Assembly (NCBI GenBank): GCA_015501075.1
Contig: JADNYJ010000002.1
Span: 186,001-250,000 of the forward strand
Direction of reading: 5' to 3'
DNA from: Gymnopilus junonius
Taxonomy: Eukaryota; Basidiomycota; Agaricomycetes; Agaricales; Galerinaceae
DNA length: 64,000 nt
The notes under the pieces are model-generated. The model saw only the letters and a list, made by a program, of their open reading frames with translations. It did no database searches and had not been told where the DNA came from. The position numbers and the translations under genes were made by a program. Positions 41,533-57,156 of this stretch are shown piece after piece (the first letter of the stretch is position 1; every line of letters begins with the position of its first letter).

Positions 41533-44500
41533 ATGGCAAAGAAAAAGAAGACTCAATTGAAACCTGTAGAGAGGGGGTTTACAACTACTTCCTTGCCCAA
41601 GAAGGCTGCTCCACCAGAACCATTGCTTCTAGACCCTCCTTACGTTGAAGCATCTGGCAATAATCCGTCGCAGACCAAGAAGGATTATGTCCAAGATGCA
41701 CCAGCAACATCGAAAGCGCCTTCGGTTGAACAGAGCAGTACAGGGTCTATAGAGGAACGATATCTACAGAGTCTTGTTGACAAGCTTCAAGAAAAGACGG
41801 AGAAAGAGATTTCTAGGTGGGCAGTTATTTTGCTTGACGCTTTAAGGCAACATTCATCTCGTTCCGTCTGTAGAACCCTAAAGGTTAATATTTTCTACTC
41901 GACATTTAAATTTTGAGTTAAGGGTGTGTATACAGGCCATTGAAATCGATCGACGATACTCGCAGACTCTTCCTCGTCTTGACATCGACCCAGTTCTACG
42001 AGATCGAATATTAGAATCTGCTTTGATTGGTACAGAGGCAGAAGGTAGGAATTTGTTATATGCCACATTGACAGAGTATTGAGATCACCTACAGGTCAGA
42101 GATCATTGGAAGATACGGAAGAGAAGGCGCTGTCCCGACTCGGTATCACGTATGGCGTCTTGAGAAGGCTTGGGTTTGGTGAAAAACGTGTAAATGAATG
42201 CTTGCAAAATATTAGTGGCACAGATTTAGAAGATGCTTTCGATTGGGTATATTTTTTCATTCTGAATTGCCGCCTGTTCCTTACAAAGAGGATTTTAGCT
42301 GTACTTGCATTGTTCAGAAGACGAATTAACCTTCAGTCCGTCTGCGGGAATATGTGTTGTTACGTACTCTAACCTTTTGTTTGACTAGGGAAATCGCAAG
42401 TCCAGAAGCCTCATACCTTGAAACTTGCTGCAGGCATCAGCGTCCGTAGGCACTTCACCCCCCTCCCACACCACGTCTTCCGTCAGAGTCTCTACCTCGC
42501 ACAAAATTGGTCAACGAAAGTCTTGGCATGCCTGTCAAACTAGACTCCTTGGCCTTGGAGTACTCCCCTGGAGGAATCAGTGGCGATGTTAAGGTGGAGA
42601 AAACACGTACCCATAGTGAATACGGGGAAAGTGTTACAGCGATAAAAAACGATGAAACGGACACGGATTCTGATGCAAGTGATCCGACACTTGAATTCGT
42701 TCGTTTGAAGCTTCGGCGCGATAAAATGAACTCCAAGCCACCCGCACAGATTGATAGCACACAACTTGCTCAGATACAACGCAAGTTGGACGAAATTTCT
42801 GAAGATTACCTTTTTAACAAGAAAGATGCTCTAGCTAAATATGCTGAAGAAAAAAGAAAATCGATAAACGTTTCCTCCACCAGAGATTAAAACCCTCGAA
42901 TCTGATAAAAGACCCGTCCCCCGTGCATTCGGCCCAACCAGTCGATGAGCCTGCACTCTTTCCTTCTATTCCGTCCACTCCTAATAGTGCTGTGTGGGAT
43001 AGTGATGATTCTTCCGAAGGGATGTTGGGAATTTTGGAAAATCCAGACATGAAAGAGCTAACTATCCAAGGAGTCACATTTACTCTTCGTGAAATGGTTC
43101 TTCCTAAGCATTGGTCTGGCCCCATGCCCAAGACTCTCCTCCGAGACTTCGTGTCCAAATCAGATCGATATGCTGCTATATCTTATACGATGATTTCTAA
43201 CCATAGTCGAGCGAAACGTGCTAGTGTCAGCATCTCTTGGCAAAATAAAACAAGGGATGAATGGTCCATGGATGACGTTGCTTGTCCTGATGACTCTCAA
43301 GCAGAGCAATACGTTGCTGCGGTCGCGCTTCATTCCTTAATATACCCATTGACGGAAGGCTTCATCGCATCTGCTCATGCTATTAGCGGCGGTGCGACTT
43401 CATTTAGACTGTTACCGGCCGTATATCGAGACCTGTGGGATGAACTTGAAGCCTCTAGAAAGATTCGAGACGATGTGGCCAATCGGACAACATGGGGAAG
43501 TCTTCGATGTATTCTCAAGGAGCAGTCGCTTAAGGGCGCCAAGGTTTAGTATCGTCTTTTTTTCCAAATGTAAACAGTGTTCTCAACATCGTAGCAGCAG
43601 ATCGAAAAACAATTCAAGGCTGCGACAGAAAATTTACCGCAGAGCCTATCACGGAACAATGTAGAGAACAAGAGTAACTTCGATTCTATAGCTGCGGCGT
43701 TCCAGGCCCGACAGTCAACTCCAACATACCAAGAAATTCTTGTTCGTCTTTCTTTATGAATATCTGGATTTGCGCATATTTATGCCTGACCAGGCACAGA
43801 GAAGTCAACTCCCTATAGCACAATACCGGGATCATATCATCAACACTTTAGAACATTCTCAAGTACTTGTCTTAAGCGGCGAGACTGGCTGGTCAGCATG
43901 ATAGTTGTCAGGCATGTATTCCAAGACTAAACTTTCCTTCTAGCGGCAAGTCCACTCAAGTTCCATCCTTCCTTCTTGAGGACAGTCTTTCGAAGGGAAG
44001 GCCCTGCCGGATATTTTGTACTGAACCCAGACGAATATCTGCTATCTCACTAGCCCAACGTCAGTGTTTTTAGTTCGGAACAGGTTTTCTATGGACTGAT
44101 AGGTGTACAGGGGTTGCATATGAACTCTGCGATCCCCCTAATTTCCTTACGACTCCCAACTCCCTGGTCGGCTATTCCATAAGACTGGAAAGCCATATTT
44201 CTCGCAACACCCGTTTGGCATTCGTCACAAACGGTATTGCATTGCGAATGTTGGAAGGCGGGACTGGGCAGAACGGTAACGGAACAGCATTCGACGATAT
44301 TACGGTGAATTTATCTTGCTATTCTGCTGCAGCAAATTTAATTGATTTTTTCAAAGCATCTTATTATCGATGAAGTAGGTTCCATTCATAGTCTTGTTCT
44401 CTATTTTGAAGTTTGTTTGTTAGGTGCACGAGCGAAGTATAGAGTCGGATTTTCTTTTAATAGTATTAAAATCGCTTCTGCTTGAGAGACCTGATCTCAA

Positions 44501-47122
44501 GTAAGTCATACTGGTTGAATCTATTCCGCCTTCAAGTTATTGATATACCTCTAGAGTGATTCTGATGTCCGCCACTGTTGATGCGGAGAAGATATCCAAC
44601 TATTTTGGCAATTGCTCAACGCTTCAAGTCCCAGGACGCACTTTTCCCGTTGACGTACAGTACCTGGAGGATGCCATCGAGTACAGCAAGTGGTCCATAA
44701 CTGAAAATTCTCCCTATGCTAGACGGCGTACGTGTCCAGACTAGATCTATCCTTTCTGATTCATTATTTTGACCACTTGATTCAGTTCATGACAAGTATT
44801 ACAAAGGCAAGAATAGACCCGAATGGACAGAAGATCTTCCAAGCCTTGATGAAGAGGATGACGACTCGGGCGATGGAAAAAGCACAGGTCTTAAACTGGA
44901 AAAGCGGTATTCTGCGGAAACGGCTACTACGCTCAACACGATCGATGAACGCCTTATACCGTATGATTTAATTGTCTGCCTTCTTGAAAAGATTTGTTAT
45001 GAAGACCAAAAATACCGACATTTTTCATCGGCTATATTGATCTTTATGCCTGGTCTAGGGGAAATTCGTCGTCTTAATGACTTGCTCGTCGAGCATCCTG
45101 TATTTGGATCCAACGATTTTAAACTATACCCACTACATTCTTCTCTTTCAAGTGAATCTCAAGGTGCAGTTTTTGCTCTTCCTCCTGTTGGAATCCGCAA
45201 AATCGTCATTGGTGTGTCTCTCGTTTATTTTTTCCTTTAGCATGCTAATAACACACTAGCCACCAACATTGCTGAGACTGGTATCACAATTCCCGATATC
45301 ACATGTGTAATAGATACCGGAAAACATCGAGAAATGAGGTTCGTGGTTGCTACCAGGTACTTGTACATATATTGATACTTTCAAAAGGTTCGACGAGAAG
45401 CGGCAAATCAGCCGCCTGGCTGAAACCTTCATCTCCCGGAGTAATGCAGCTCAAAGGCGCGGCCGCGCCGGTCGAGTCCAGAAAGGATTATGTTTTCATC
45501 TCTTCACAAAGATGAGACACGATACTCAGGTATGTGTCGCTTCTGTGCAGTAGCTTTTTTTTCTAATCTCGTTTAACAGATGGCGGATAGTCCTCTCCCA
45601 GAGATTATGAGGTTAAGCTTATCGGATCTTGCTCTGAGGATCAAGATAATGAAAGTCAATTTGGGTCCTTCGATCGAGGAAGTCCTCGCTCGTGCACTAG
45701 ACCCTCCTGTTGCCATTAATGTACAAAGAGCAGTATCGATGTTGATTGAGGTGTGTAATTGTACTACGCTAATATTTTTGTCTTAATTTCTTCTCAGGTT
45801 CGTGCATTGACACCTTCGGAGGATATTACACCTATGGGAAGACTGCTAAGCAAACTACCGACCGATGTTCACCTAGGCAAATTTTTGCTTATTTCGACCA
45901 TTTTCAAATGTCTGGATCCAGCGTTGACCATTACCGCTACACTGAACTCCAAATCCCCCTTCGTCGCGCCTTTGGGACTTGAGCAAGAAGCTGACCGTGC
46001 TAGAAGTTCTTTCCGTGTTGGTGAGTCTTATTTCTGATTACTCAGAAAACACTAATTTGAGAATGAAATTAGAAAATTCGGACTTTTTAACCATTCACAA
46101 TGCATTTTCAAGCTGGCGCAAGGCCTGCGCCAATCCTGGGACTATTCGGAAATTTTGTCGGACCAACTTCTTAAGCCATCAAGTAATGTCTGACCTTATC
46201 ATAATGTCGAACATCTAAACCCATAGGATCCATCACGCAGAATCTCCAACAAATCGAAGATCTACGGCAACAATTCTTAGGGTGAGATTTTCTCTTTTGA
46301 GCTTATCATGTGTATATTTTTGCTCAGAAACAAATATAGATATCTTATCGATTCATCTTTCATTCAAGTTGACAAGTCTCTTGTTGGTGAATTAAACCGG
46401 TGAGTAGATTTATGGAAGGCTTACAAGGTATCCTAAAGATGAGATTGGCAGTGCACGTTTTGGACGTAATCGGACACGTTTTGTTGCTGTTCCATCCGAA
46501 TTGGACATCAATTCTAATACACCCGTACTCATCCATGCTGCGTTGGCTGCTGGACTTTACCCCAAAATTCTCTCTATTGATGCGAAGACTGGCCACATGC
46601 GCACCATCACCAATAACCAACATGCCTCTTTCCATCCGACATCCGTAAATTTTGGTCGGAATCCGCTCGACTTTGGTGCCAATCATCTGGCTTATTTCAC
46701 CCTCATGTAAGATGCTTCATTACTCATACATTTATCATCGCTAAAGGCGTTTGTTTAGGCATTCTAAGAAACTATATGCTTGGGAGACTGGTCCTGTTGA
46801 CGATCTTTCTATACTCTTGCTTTGTGGGGAAGCAGATGATAAGGTTATTTTTCTATCCAAAACGGTTTATATATTGTGCTGAGATGTTTTGCAGCTTGCA
46901 GCGGATATGGTTTCTGTCGATCGCAAAGTGAAATTCTCTATTCCCCCAAAGACGCACATTGCACTTAAAATCCTCCGAGAGAAGCTCAATGCCATCATTG
47001 CTCAGCAGTATCAGGGTCGAGCGCTGACGGATATGCAGGTCAGATGGATGCAAACAGGGGTACTTGCTTTAAGTCGAACAAAGCTCGTAGGCGAGAAAGA
47101 CGAGGTCATCGGCATCAGATAA
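41533..47122 (+). CDS. DExH-box RNA helicase, DHX29/DHX57/YLR419W type
   Basis: Relatives act in translation initiation on structured 5' UTRs (DHX29). The N-terminus ([16 protein letters not shown]) is basic. A UBA-like helical segment ([20 protein letters not shown]) sits near 42160. An RWD-type region (about 42950-43540) follows, then the helicase core: [18 protein letters not shown] (motif I), [40 protein letters not shown] (DEVH) and [16 protein letters not shown]. Lobe 2 has [30 protein letters not shown] and [14 protein letters not shown]. The HA2 and OB-fold domains end [13 protein letters not shown]. Over 20 short introns fit. The exon at 44110-44300 is diverged but keeps frame. The length is about 1,400 residues. 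Confidence 0.92.
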
Positions 47123-47940
47123 TTGTCATCCAGAACATCCAGAACACCGAGTTGTAAGCTTGCTAGATGAGGTCGTACATAAAATTCATTGTGCAATTGG
47201 ACTAAGTATTCACTAGCTTCTCTAAATCTATCCAAATAACCCTACTTATTTATAATCAACGGTTTGTCTTAAAGCAGGCCTCTGCAAATTTTGGGTTAGA
47301 CCGACTATGTACACTTGGGAACAGCAAAATGGCATGAATATTTTGATAACTTTTGGTACAGCGTATGTATCATGGCTTCGAAGTCTCTTCGTTGTTGGAC
47401 ATATTGAAGTTCTCAATACCAACTATTCTGACTGATACTGCTTTCATAGAAAGAGGAATAGAAATTTGTATAGCCAAGAACAGATGAATTTGAAAGGTCA
47501 GAAGGTTGTGAATGCATACGTCATAATGGTTCAACATCGCAAGAACATTAGTCAATCTCCCTTTTCCCAAACTTTCGCCTTGGCTTTTGCCCTGTACAGA
47601 AACGACAGCCGAGTCGCGGCTCAGCAGGCGAATAAATTATCTTCAAACTTGAATCAGTACATTGCCCTAAACCGAGAACCATCCACTTCGACAGACAACC
47701 ATAGGTGAATGCGATCAGGGCAATGAAGAATGGGTGAATCATTCTAGAGGTATTATGAGGTGATGTCAAGAACCCAAGTCACCAGAAGCCTGTACAAGCT
47801 CTCGTCGTATATAGATCGTCACGCAGCGCGGGGATGGGCCATAACATGAATGATGGAATTTTGATCTGCATAAACCATATACATGGAAGGGCAGTAATGA
47901 ACCGCCGGGCAAATAATAAACCGTGGAAGTAGAAGAGTTC
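47123..47940. other. Convergent spacer, no clear gene
   Basis: This 818-base interval holds the 3' flanks of the DHX helicase and RPL22. On minus, two adjoining frames (47769-47548 and 47570-47370) include a hydrophobic start MIHPFFIALIAFTYGC, but they lack splice support or family likeness. I see no repeat or RNA gene. Confidence 0.35.
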
Positions 47941-48551
47941 CTAATCTTCTTCCTCGTCGTCTCCGGCGCCGCTGCATTGTATGACACGACTTTAAATTGA
48001 TAACTGAACAGGAAATAATATTGCAAGCACTTACGCAATGTTGTAAAAGCGGAGTTGGTAGCTATCTTTTGAGGAAGCAACGACACTAAAATATACAAAA
48101 TGAGGAGCGTACCAGACGATGCCAATCATGGGCTTACCGGATCCAGTCCCTCAAAGAGTTCTTCTTCAAGAACTTTTTAGTGAGGTATTTGAGGTATCGC
48201 TTGGAGAAGGGGATGTTGGAGGTCACGGTAAGCTTTGTGTTGCCTGCGAACCAGGGGTGTAAAAAAGTCGTCAACAATGATGGTAGAGAAACATACCATC
48301 ACGGACGATTTTGACATGGTCGCCAAGTTGGCCCGCCTTGCCATCGACCTTGATGCGGTCGTGGAGGAACTTTTCGAAATCAGCACCGTCAAAGACACCG
48401 TCAGCAGAGGGCTTCGAGTAGTCGATGATGAATTTGAATTTCTGGGCGGAAGCCTTGGCGGCGGATTTGGCGGGCTGGTTAGGAAAAAGAGAGCATTAGC
48501 CTACTGAGAAGGTAACTCAGCAAAGCGGTAGCTCGGAGGGTTACTGACCAT
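47941..48551 (-). CDS. RPL22: 60S ribosomal protein L22 (eL22)
   Basis: eL22 is a surface protein of the 60S subunit. The first coding exon is only ATG (48551-48549), spliced to exon 2 at 48474. Exon 2 reads [40 protein letters not shown] and [11 protein letters not shown]. Exon 3 reads [20 protein letters not shown] followed by [14 protein letters not shown]. Exon 4 gives [17 protein letters not shown] and exon 5 the acidic end GAGDDEEED, stop 47941-47943. All splice ends are GT-AG, and the protein, about 120 residues, covers the family end to end. It is divergent from CBF5 with 141 bases between starts. Confidence 0.96.
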
Positions 48552-48692
48552 GGTGAAGTCTTGAGGATGGGGGAACGAAGTGAGTTGATTGGAGTGGGGG
48601 TGTAAGGGAAATAAGGTTCCGGAAGAGGCCGAGAATTGAAAGACAGCGGGCCGAACTAAATTTGCAAGAAAGTCTTTCTCGTGGACAATAAT
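48552..48692. promoter_or_regulatory. Short bidirectional promoter, RPL22 / CBF5
   Basis: Only 141 bases separate the two start codons, so both ribosome-related genes must share this promoter or use overlapping ones. Co-regulation is an inference. No specific element is recognised with confidence. Confidence 0.55.
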
Positions 48693-50438
<1,746 letters not shown>

Positions 50439-50737
50439 TTGTTGTACGTTTCACGCCGCCTTGTCGACTCTGGCCATATCATCATTGTATCACCCATGTT
50501 GTAATCACGGTATATATTCGCTACCTTTTTTGAAGAACACCTTAAGTTCCTAAACAGTAGTAATTATACCGGGTATGTATCATTATCAAATGAAAGGGGT
50601 ATATGTTCGACATATTCCAGGTGAAGGAAGTAATAACAAAAGAGTTCTGAGTACTAGCTCTCGTCTAGACATTATGTCCCGCATCTCATAAAAGAACGTA
50701 AAGAATATTGACCACCAGTGGATGATGAAATGGTGGC
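50439..50737. other. Convergent spacer between CBF5 and the cupredoxin gene
   Basis: About 300 bases of 3' flanking sequence, AT-rich. I see nothing in it beyond probable transcript ends. Confidence 0.35.
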
Positions 50738-52293
50738 TTAAAGTAAGGAAGCAACAAGCGAAGCAAGGAGGATTGAAATGCCAGCGCCTCCCAGCTTGAG
50801 CGAACCGGCGCCATTGGCATTGGCTGATGGTGACGCTGAGGGAACGACGGCTGCTGCAGAAGTTCCGTTCAAATTCTTGGCTACACTCTGGAAAGCCGAA
50901 AAGTTGCGAGCTGAAGTTTCGACAGAGTTAATGGCGCTAGGAATAAAGAATTAATCAGAGAATGCAAATATAGACCTGCTATACATACAACACCATGCCA
51001 GCGCCACAATGGCTGCTAGGAGTGGTCTGCTGGCACTGTCAAAATGAAGATATTAATTCAGGGAACAAAAATGCCACGAGGAAAAGGGACGCACGAAAGC
51101 CCAGACTGGGCTAGTGTCAGTAACGGTGAAATTCCAAGTCGGGAACGAGGTGGCATCGTCAGCAACAGGCATGCTAGAATGGTTATTATTAGTACATGAT
51201 GGAAAAAAATGGCAGTAGAGGCGCACAATCCAGAATCAAAGCCAGTAGTACCATTAGCGTTGAGTGGGCGACAGGGGTCGGCGAAAGAAGACTGTGTCAC
51301 AGTGTGGTTCTTCTGGTGGCTATTGAAACATAACTGAGTAAATACGGAGATAACAAGGACGAATCTTTTAAACTTACAATTCGAAGACAACAGTATCACG
51401 AGGCAGGGCAGAAATGAAAGGTGGGTTGAAGGCAAGTATACCAGTGCCTCCAACAATGACCTTGTGAACGGTGCCTTCAGCGGAAGCGGGAGTAGGTGCG
51501 GGAGACCCTGGGTAAGAGTTATAGGTCGTTGTCCAAGTCGACGTTCCGAGGGTGATTGCTTGAGTGACAGGGGTGACTGCTGGAGCAGCAGGGATGCTGT
51601 AGCCCCCATAAGCGGCAGTTGCATAAGCGGCAGGTGCATCAGTAGCAGCAGGAGCGGCGCTTGATGCTGCAGCGGCAGCCTTGAGACTGGTACCAATAGC
51701 AAGGGCAGAATTCTTGAAGTTCGTGAAAGAATTGGCAGATCCATCAGCACCGCAGTTAATGGCGAAGACCATTCCGGCACCACAATGGCTAGCAGGGGTG
51801 TTAGCACCTTGAGCACAGTAGATCCAGATTGGGTTCGTCTATAGCAAGATTAGCATCGAGATAAAATAAAGGTTCGAACTGCAAGGGATGATGTTAACAT
51901 ACGTCGTTAACAGCCACAGTGAATGTCGGAAGGTTGTCTGTCTGGTTGGCAGCAACGGGTTGGCTGTATATGAATTATCAGTTACAAACGGTATCACAAC
52001 TCGACTTTTTTGTGTTCACTGACAAGCCAGAGTTTACTCCGCCGTCTTTCTTTCCGCAAGGAGACGCAAAAGAAGACTGCGTCACAGTGTGGTTCTTCGC
52101 ATGGAAATGGAAAACCACTTGGTCGCCAGGCTTAGCTGACTGGATAACAGTCAGAGACAGCCAATAAAAAAAAAAGGAAACATACGATAGCTTCTGGAGA
52201 GTAAGCCAATTGTCCGCTAGCTCCAACTTGGACGTCAATAACGGTAGCAGAGATGAGGGGCAAGAGAGCCAGGCCCAAAGAGAAAGCAAACAT
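50738..52293 (-). CDS. Secreted, probably GPI-anchored two-cupredoxin protein
   Basis: Fungal relatives are annotated as extracellular serine-rich, cupredoxin-fold proteins. ATG 52293 gives a signal peptide (MFAFSLGLALLPLISATVI). Cupredoxin 1 has GDQVVFHFHAKNHTVTQSSF-ASPC and ends IWIYCAQ...SHCGAGMVFAIN. After an Ala/Pro-rich linker, cupredoxin 2 has NHTVTQSSFADPC and PVWAFCQQTTPSSHCGAGMV. The conserved His, Cys, His and Met of a type-1-like copper site are thus present in both domains. The C-terminus (Asn/Ser/Ala-rich, then GSLKLGGAGISILLASLVASLL) fits a GPI signal. About seven introns are needed; some borders near 51180-51330 and 50940-51050 are approximate. Confidence 0.85.
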
Positions 52294-52819
52294 CGCTAGC
52301 GATATGGAGGTGGTTTATCGAATAAGGAATGTAGGAATGCGTCGAGCACAGCGAGCGGAAAGAAAGAAAGACAAGAGAACAGAGACGATAACAGAGATGA
52401 AGAAAGGAAGGAAAGAGATGAGAAAGAGAAAGGATGTTGAGTGACAGGTATTTGAGGTCCCTAACAACAACACATGGACAGGAAGGAACTCCATCAGGAA
52501 ACAATAGATCCGTGTAGCAACTGTAGCTGACAGCCATGTTCCCATGCATTGTTACTCTCTGGAAATGAGTAAGGAGGTTCATGAGATAGACGTAGATAGA
52601 TGGAGAGCACAATATTTTTTGGTGATAACTGACTGTAGATGGTTGAATTGCAGTAACCAGCAAAGCATAGGGGCAGGATGATGAAACGATCAACAAGCGG
52701 ACACCGCCTCTTGCCCTCTGTTTCCATCAATAAGCACAGTCCGACTTATAGTCTCGGACTCCGTTCTCTTCTGTCTATAGTCCTACATCTCACGGGCTGG
52801 TCTTTGGTGTCCCCAAACT
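52294..52819. promoter_or_regulatory. Divergent promoter, cupredoxin gene / MAP kinase
   Basis: A purine-rich stretch on plus (about 52350-52440, GAAAG/GGAAGG words) is a C/T tract on the transcribed side of the cupredoxin gene. The rest of the interval shows no coding segment. Confidence 0.45.
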
Positions 52820-54467
<1,648 letters not shown>

Positions 54468-54703
54468 AGTGTGGAGGAAGAAACCCGTAATGGATTTAAA
54501 TATCTGTTGCTTCACTTTGTGGGGTGTATATCATGACGAAAGGAAGGGAATTTAGTACTTGATACCATTTGTATACGAATCGAAATATATTTAAAAGGTG
54601 TAATCCTCCTATTATCTGAAAAGGGCCTCCTGTCCCCAGGACAGATGAACATATGGGGAAAATCATTAGGGACAATTACGTAGGAGCGAAGATATGGGGC
54701 CGC

Positions 54704-56875
54704 TCAATATTTGCCGCCATTAGTCCAAAAGCCTGATGCAACGCCTTCCACACCAAAATCACCAAAACGGGTATCACTTTCTAGTTCAGTGCCATACATC
54801 GTTCTTTTACTTGGAACGGGCTCCTCGGATACGGCAGTCGTTGCATCGGAAGAGGTGGAGCGCATGGTCGTCAATCCAAGGCCGGCCGCGACATCATTAC
54901 TTGAAACCTCTCTGCGCTTCCCGAACGGTCCTTGCTGCGAAAGTGCTGCTGGATTGACGAACGCCGCACGATCGTCTTGTAAACTTCCATAGTGGCGTCG
55001 TAGAGGGGAAGGAAGACCGAATGGTTTAAAGATGTCCGTTCGTTCGTCATGGCGGCCCGAGAAAATACCTGTGCTTGGTCCAGCCGGCGACGGTGATTGA
55101 GGAGGTTCTGGGTATGGAAAACTCGGCATATACATTGGGTTCTGCGGGGTGGAAGAGATAGGCAGGAAAGAAAAACCGAACGGGTGAGGTTGATTTTCTA
55201 TTGCATTGGCCGAACTCGTTGGCACCCCCGTCGATCTCGATCCTTGTGGGTTCAAAGTCGAGTTTGGGGGTGAATCTGCCCGAAAAAAATCTGGAAGATG
55301 ATCGGTTGGGGGAGGTGGATCAATAAAATCTGCTGATTCCTCTTCACCGGTGAAGATAGTGAAGGCTGGAACAACGCGATTTGACGACGAGGTCTCTGCC
55401 TGCTGGTCGTCTTCTGTATTCGGTAGAATATGGCTGGAACTTGTTGCGCGTGTTTTCCCATTGCCATCTTCATCACTGTTGCCAGCTCTTCCCGTTTTCT
55501 GTTTCTTCTTTGCGGGCCGAATGACTTTCGTTGACAACTCGTTCTCAGGACGGTCTTCATCTTGACTATCCTCACAGTCGTCTGCTACCTTGCTTTCCAT
55601 AGAATTGCGATGACGCTTGCCGAGAGTGCTTCCACCCGCCATTGGGCGCTTCTGTTGTACCTTGGATTGAGCATCACCTGTTGGGGACAGGGATGCAGTA
55701 TCTCTAAAAGGAGGAGGTACACCAAAAACACTGAATTTTTTTCAATGAGTATATAAAATAAACGCGATGAATGACTCACATTGACGGGATCTGTCCGATT
55801 TGCGCTTTAGGGGTGGAAGGGTGAGGTGGTGATTGTTCCGGAGTACCACCTATCCTCAACAGCTTGATCTCCTCCTTAAGTGATCTGACTAGATCAGACA
55901 AGCCACGAAGGGCAGCAAACTCGGACATCATCTCTTTTTGCACCTTGGAAACGTCGGTGAGCTGCACTTGTAGGTTTGCGATATCTGCTTTGATAGTTTC
56001 GATGCGATTTATCTCTGACTTGAGGGTCTGTATTTGGTCTTGCAGAGGACGTATCTACAAACGTTTTGGTTAAGGGCGAAAATCGATGGTGCGACTCGAA
56101 ACCTTACGGCAAGTTCAACGAGGTTTCTGATGTCCGACCGTTCAAGATCGTTTCTCATTGAGCTTGGAGGGGCCACAGGGCTTCCGGATCCTTCTGGAAC
56201 AGGGGTATCATGATCGGAATTTACTGCGTTTATTACAAGCCAGGTGAGTATGATACTCGTGAAAACGCCGGCAAACTAACCTTTTGCAGTGACGCTCGCT
56301 GTTTCGGGTTCTGGGAAAATATGAACGAGGCTCATATACGAATGCAAGATGAACCGCACCTTCTTCGATGGTAGATTCGAGAACAGGCCTACTTCTACTT
56401 ACCTTCGTTTGTCTGCTTCTCAACGAGCCGGACGACCTTGTGACTGCCCGTGGACCTTGTCCGCCTGCTATGACAGGTTTCCCAACGCCAAGCCTTTTCT
56501 GCAGCTCCTTGGCTTTGCGTGTACGAACGGGCACCACTGGCTCTGGAGGTGGTTGTTCTTCGTTTGAGTTGTCTTCATCGCCACTGATGTCATGGACAAT
56601 CATAGACGAAACTCGGCTGGGACCAGCTTTGCTTGGTAACCTGCTTGAAACGGCCCTTGGAACTGGTTTCGGAGCTGTTGGAGACCTAGAAGACGATGAG
56701 CATAGAGCTCTGAGGATTACCTGAGGAAGCATACTGTGTTTCGAGCAAGAGATCAATCAAAGCCTCCGATTTAAGATTGGCCCTTACACCGTAGTCCTGT
56801 GCAGAAATAAGGAAGGGTCCAGAGAGAAGACAGACATAGTACCTTGCATATTTTCTGTAGATCGGCTCTCTTCAT
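54704..56875 (-). CDS. SAP-like, coiled-coil nuclear protein of unknown function
   Basis: ATG 56875 gives MKRADLQKICKDYGVRANLKSEALIDLLLE after one intron, which has the helix-turn-helix spacing of a SAP DNA-binding motif. A basic, Ser/Pro-rich stretch follows (RKAKELQKRLGVGKPVIAGG). Then comes a coiled coil (LKSEINRIETIKADIANLQVQL, SEFAALRGLSDLVRSLKEEIK). The C-terminal exon has KRHRNSMESK, a basic KKKQKTG nuclear-type signal and long disorder. A one-base frame disagreement at about 56710 must be corrected between LLLETQYASS and SPTAPKPVPR. I do not recognise a family. DNA binding is inferred from the SAP-like start only. Confidence 0.6.
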
Positions 56876-57156
56876 AGATTCTAAAGATTTCCTGCTCGGG
56901 AGGGGTGCCATTGGTTGGAGTTCAATACATAGACGGCTAAGTCATACATGCCACCCATGCGCGGTTCGAGTCATAACATGTACAAGCAACGCGAGATCAC
57001 GTGCATTGTGCCTTTACCGGGCATTCACCGGCCCCCTTTCCGGTCCGTTGACCTTGCCCACCTTCTATTAAATTCGTGCTAAGCTTTGAGCGTTGTCAGA
57101 ACGCCTCGTGTTCTAATATACACGTATCTCTCAGTCTGCTTTCTGGCAAGCCCTTC

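Noticed and set aside
47370..47769. Possible small secreted protein on minus (MIHPFFIALIAF start)
   Set aside because: Two frames without convincing splice sites, no family likeness, and position in a convergent 3' spacer.
56960..56975. GCGGTTCGAGTC, similar to a tRNA B box
   Set aside because: No A box at the right distance and no T-stem or acceptor pairing around it.
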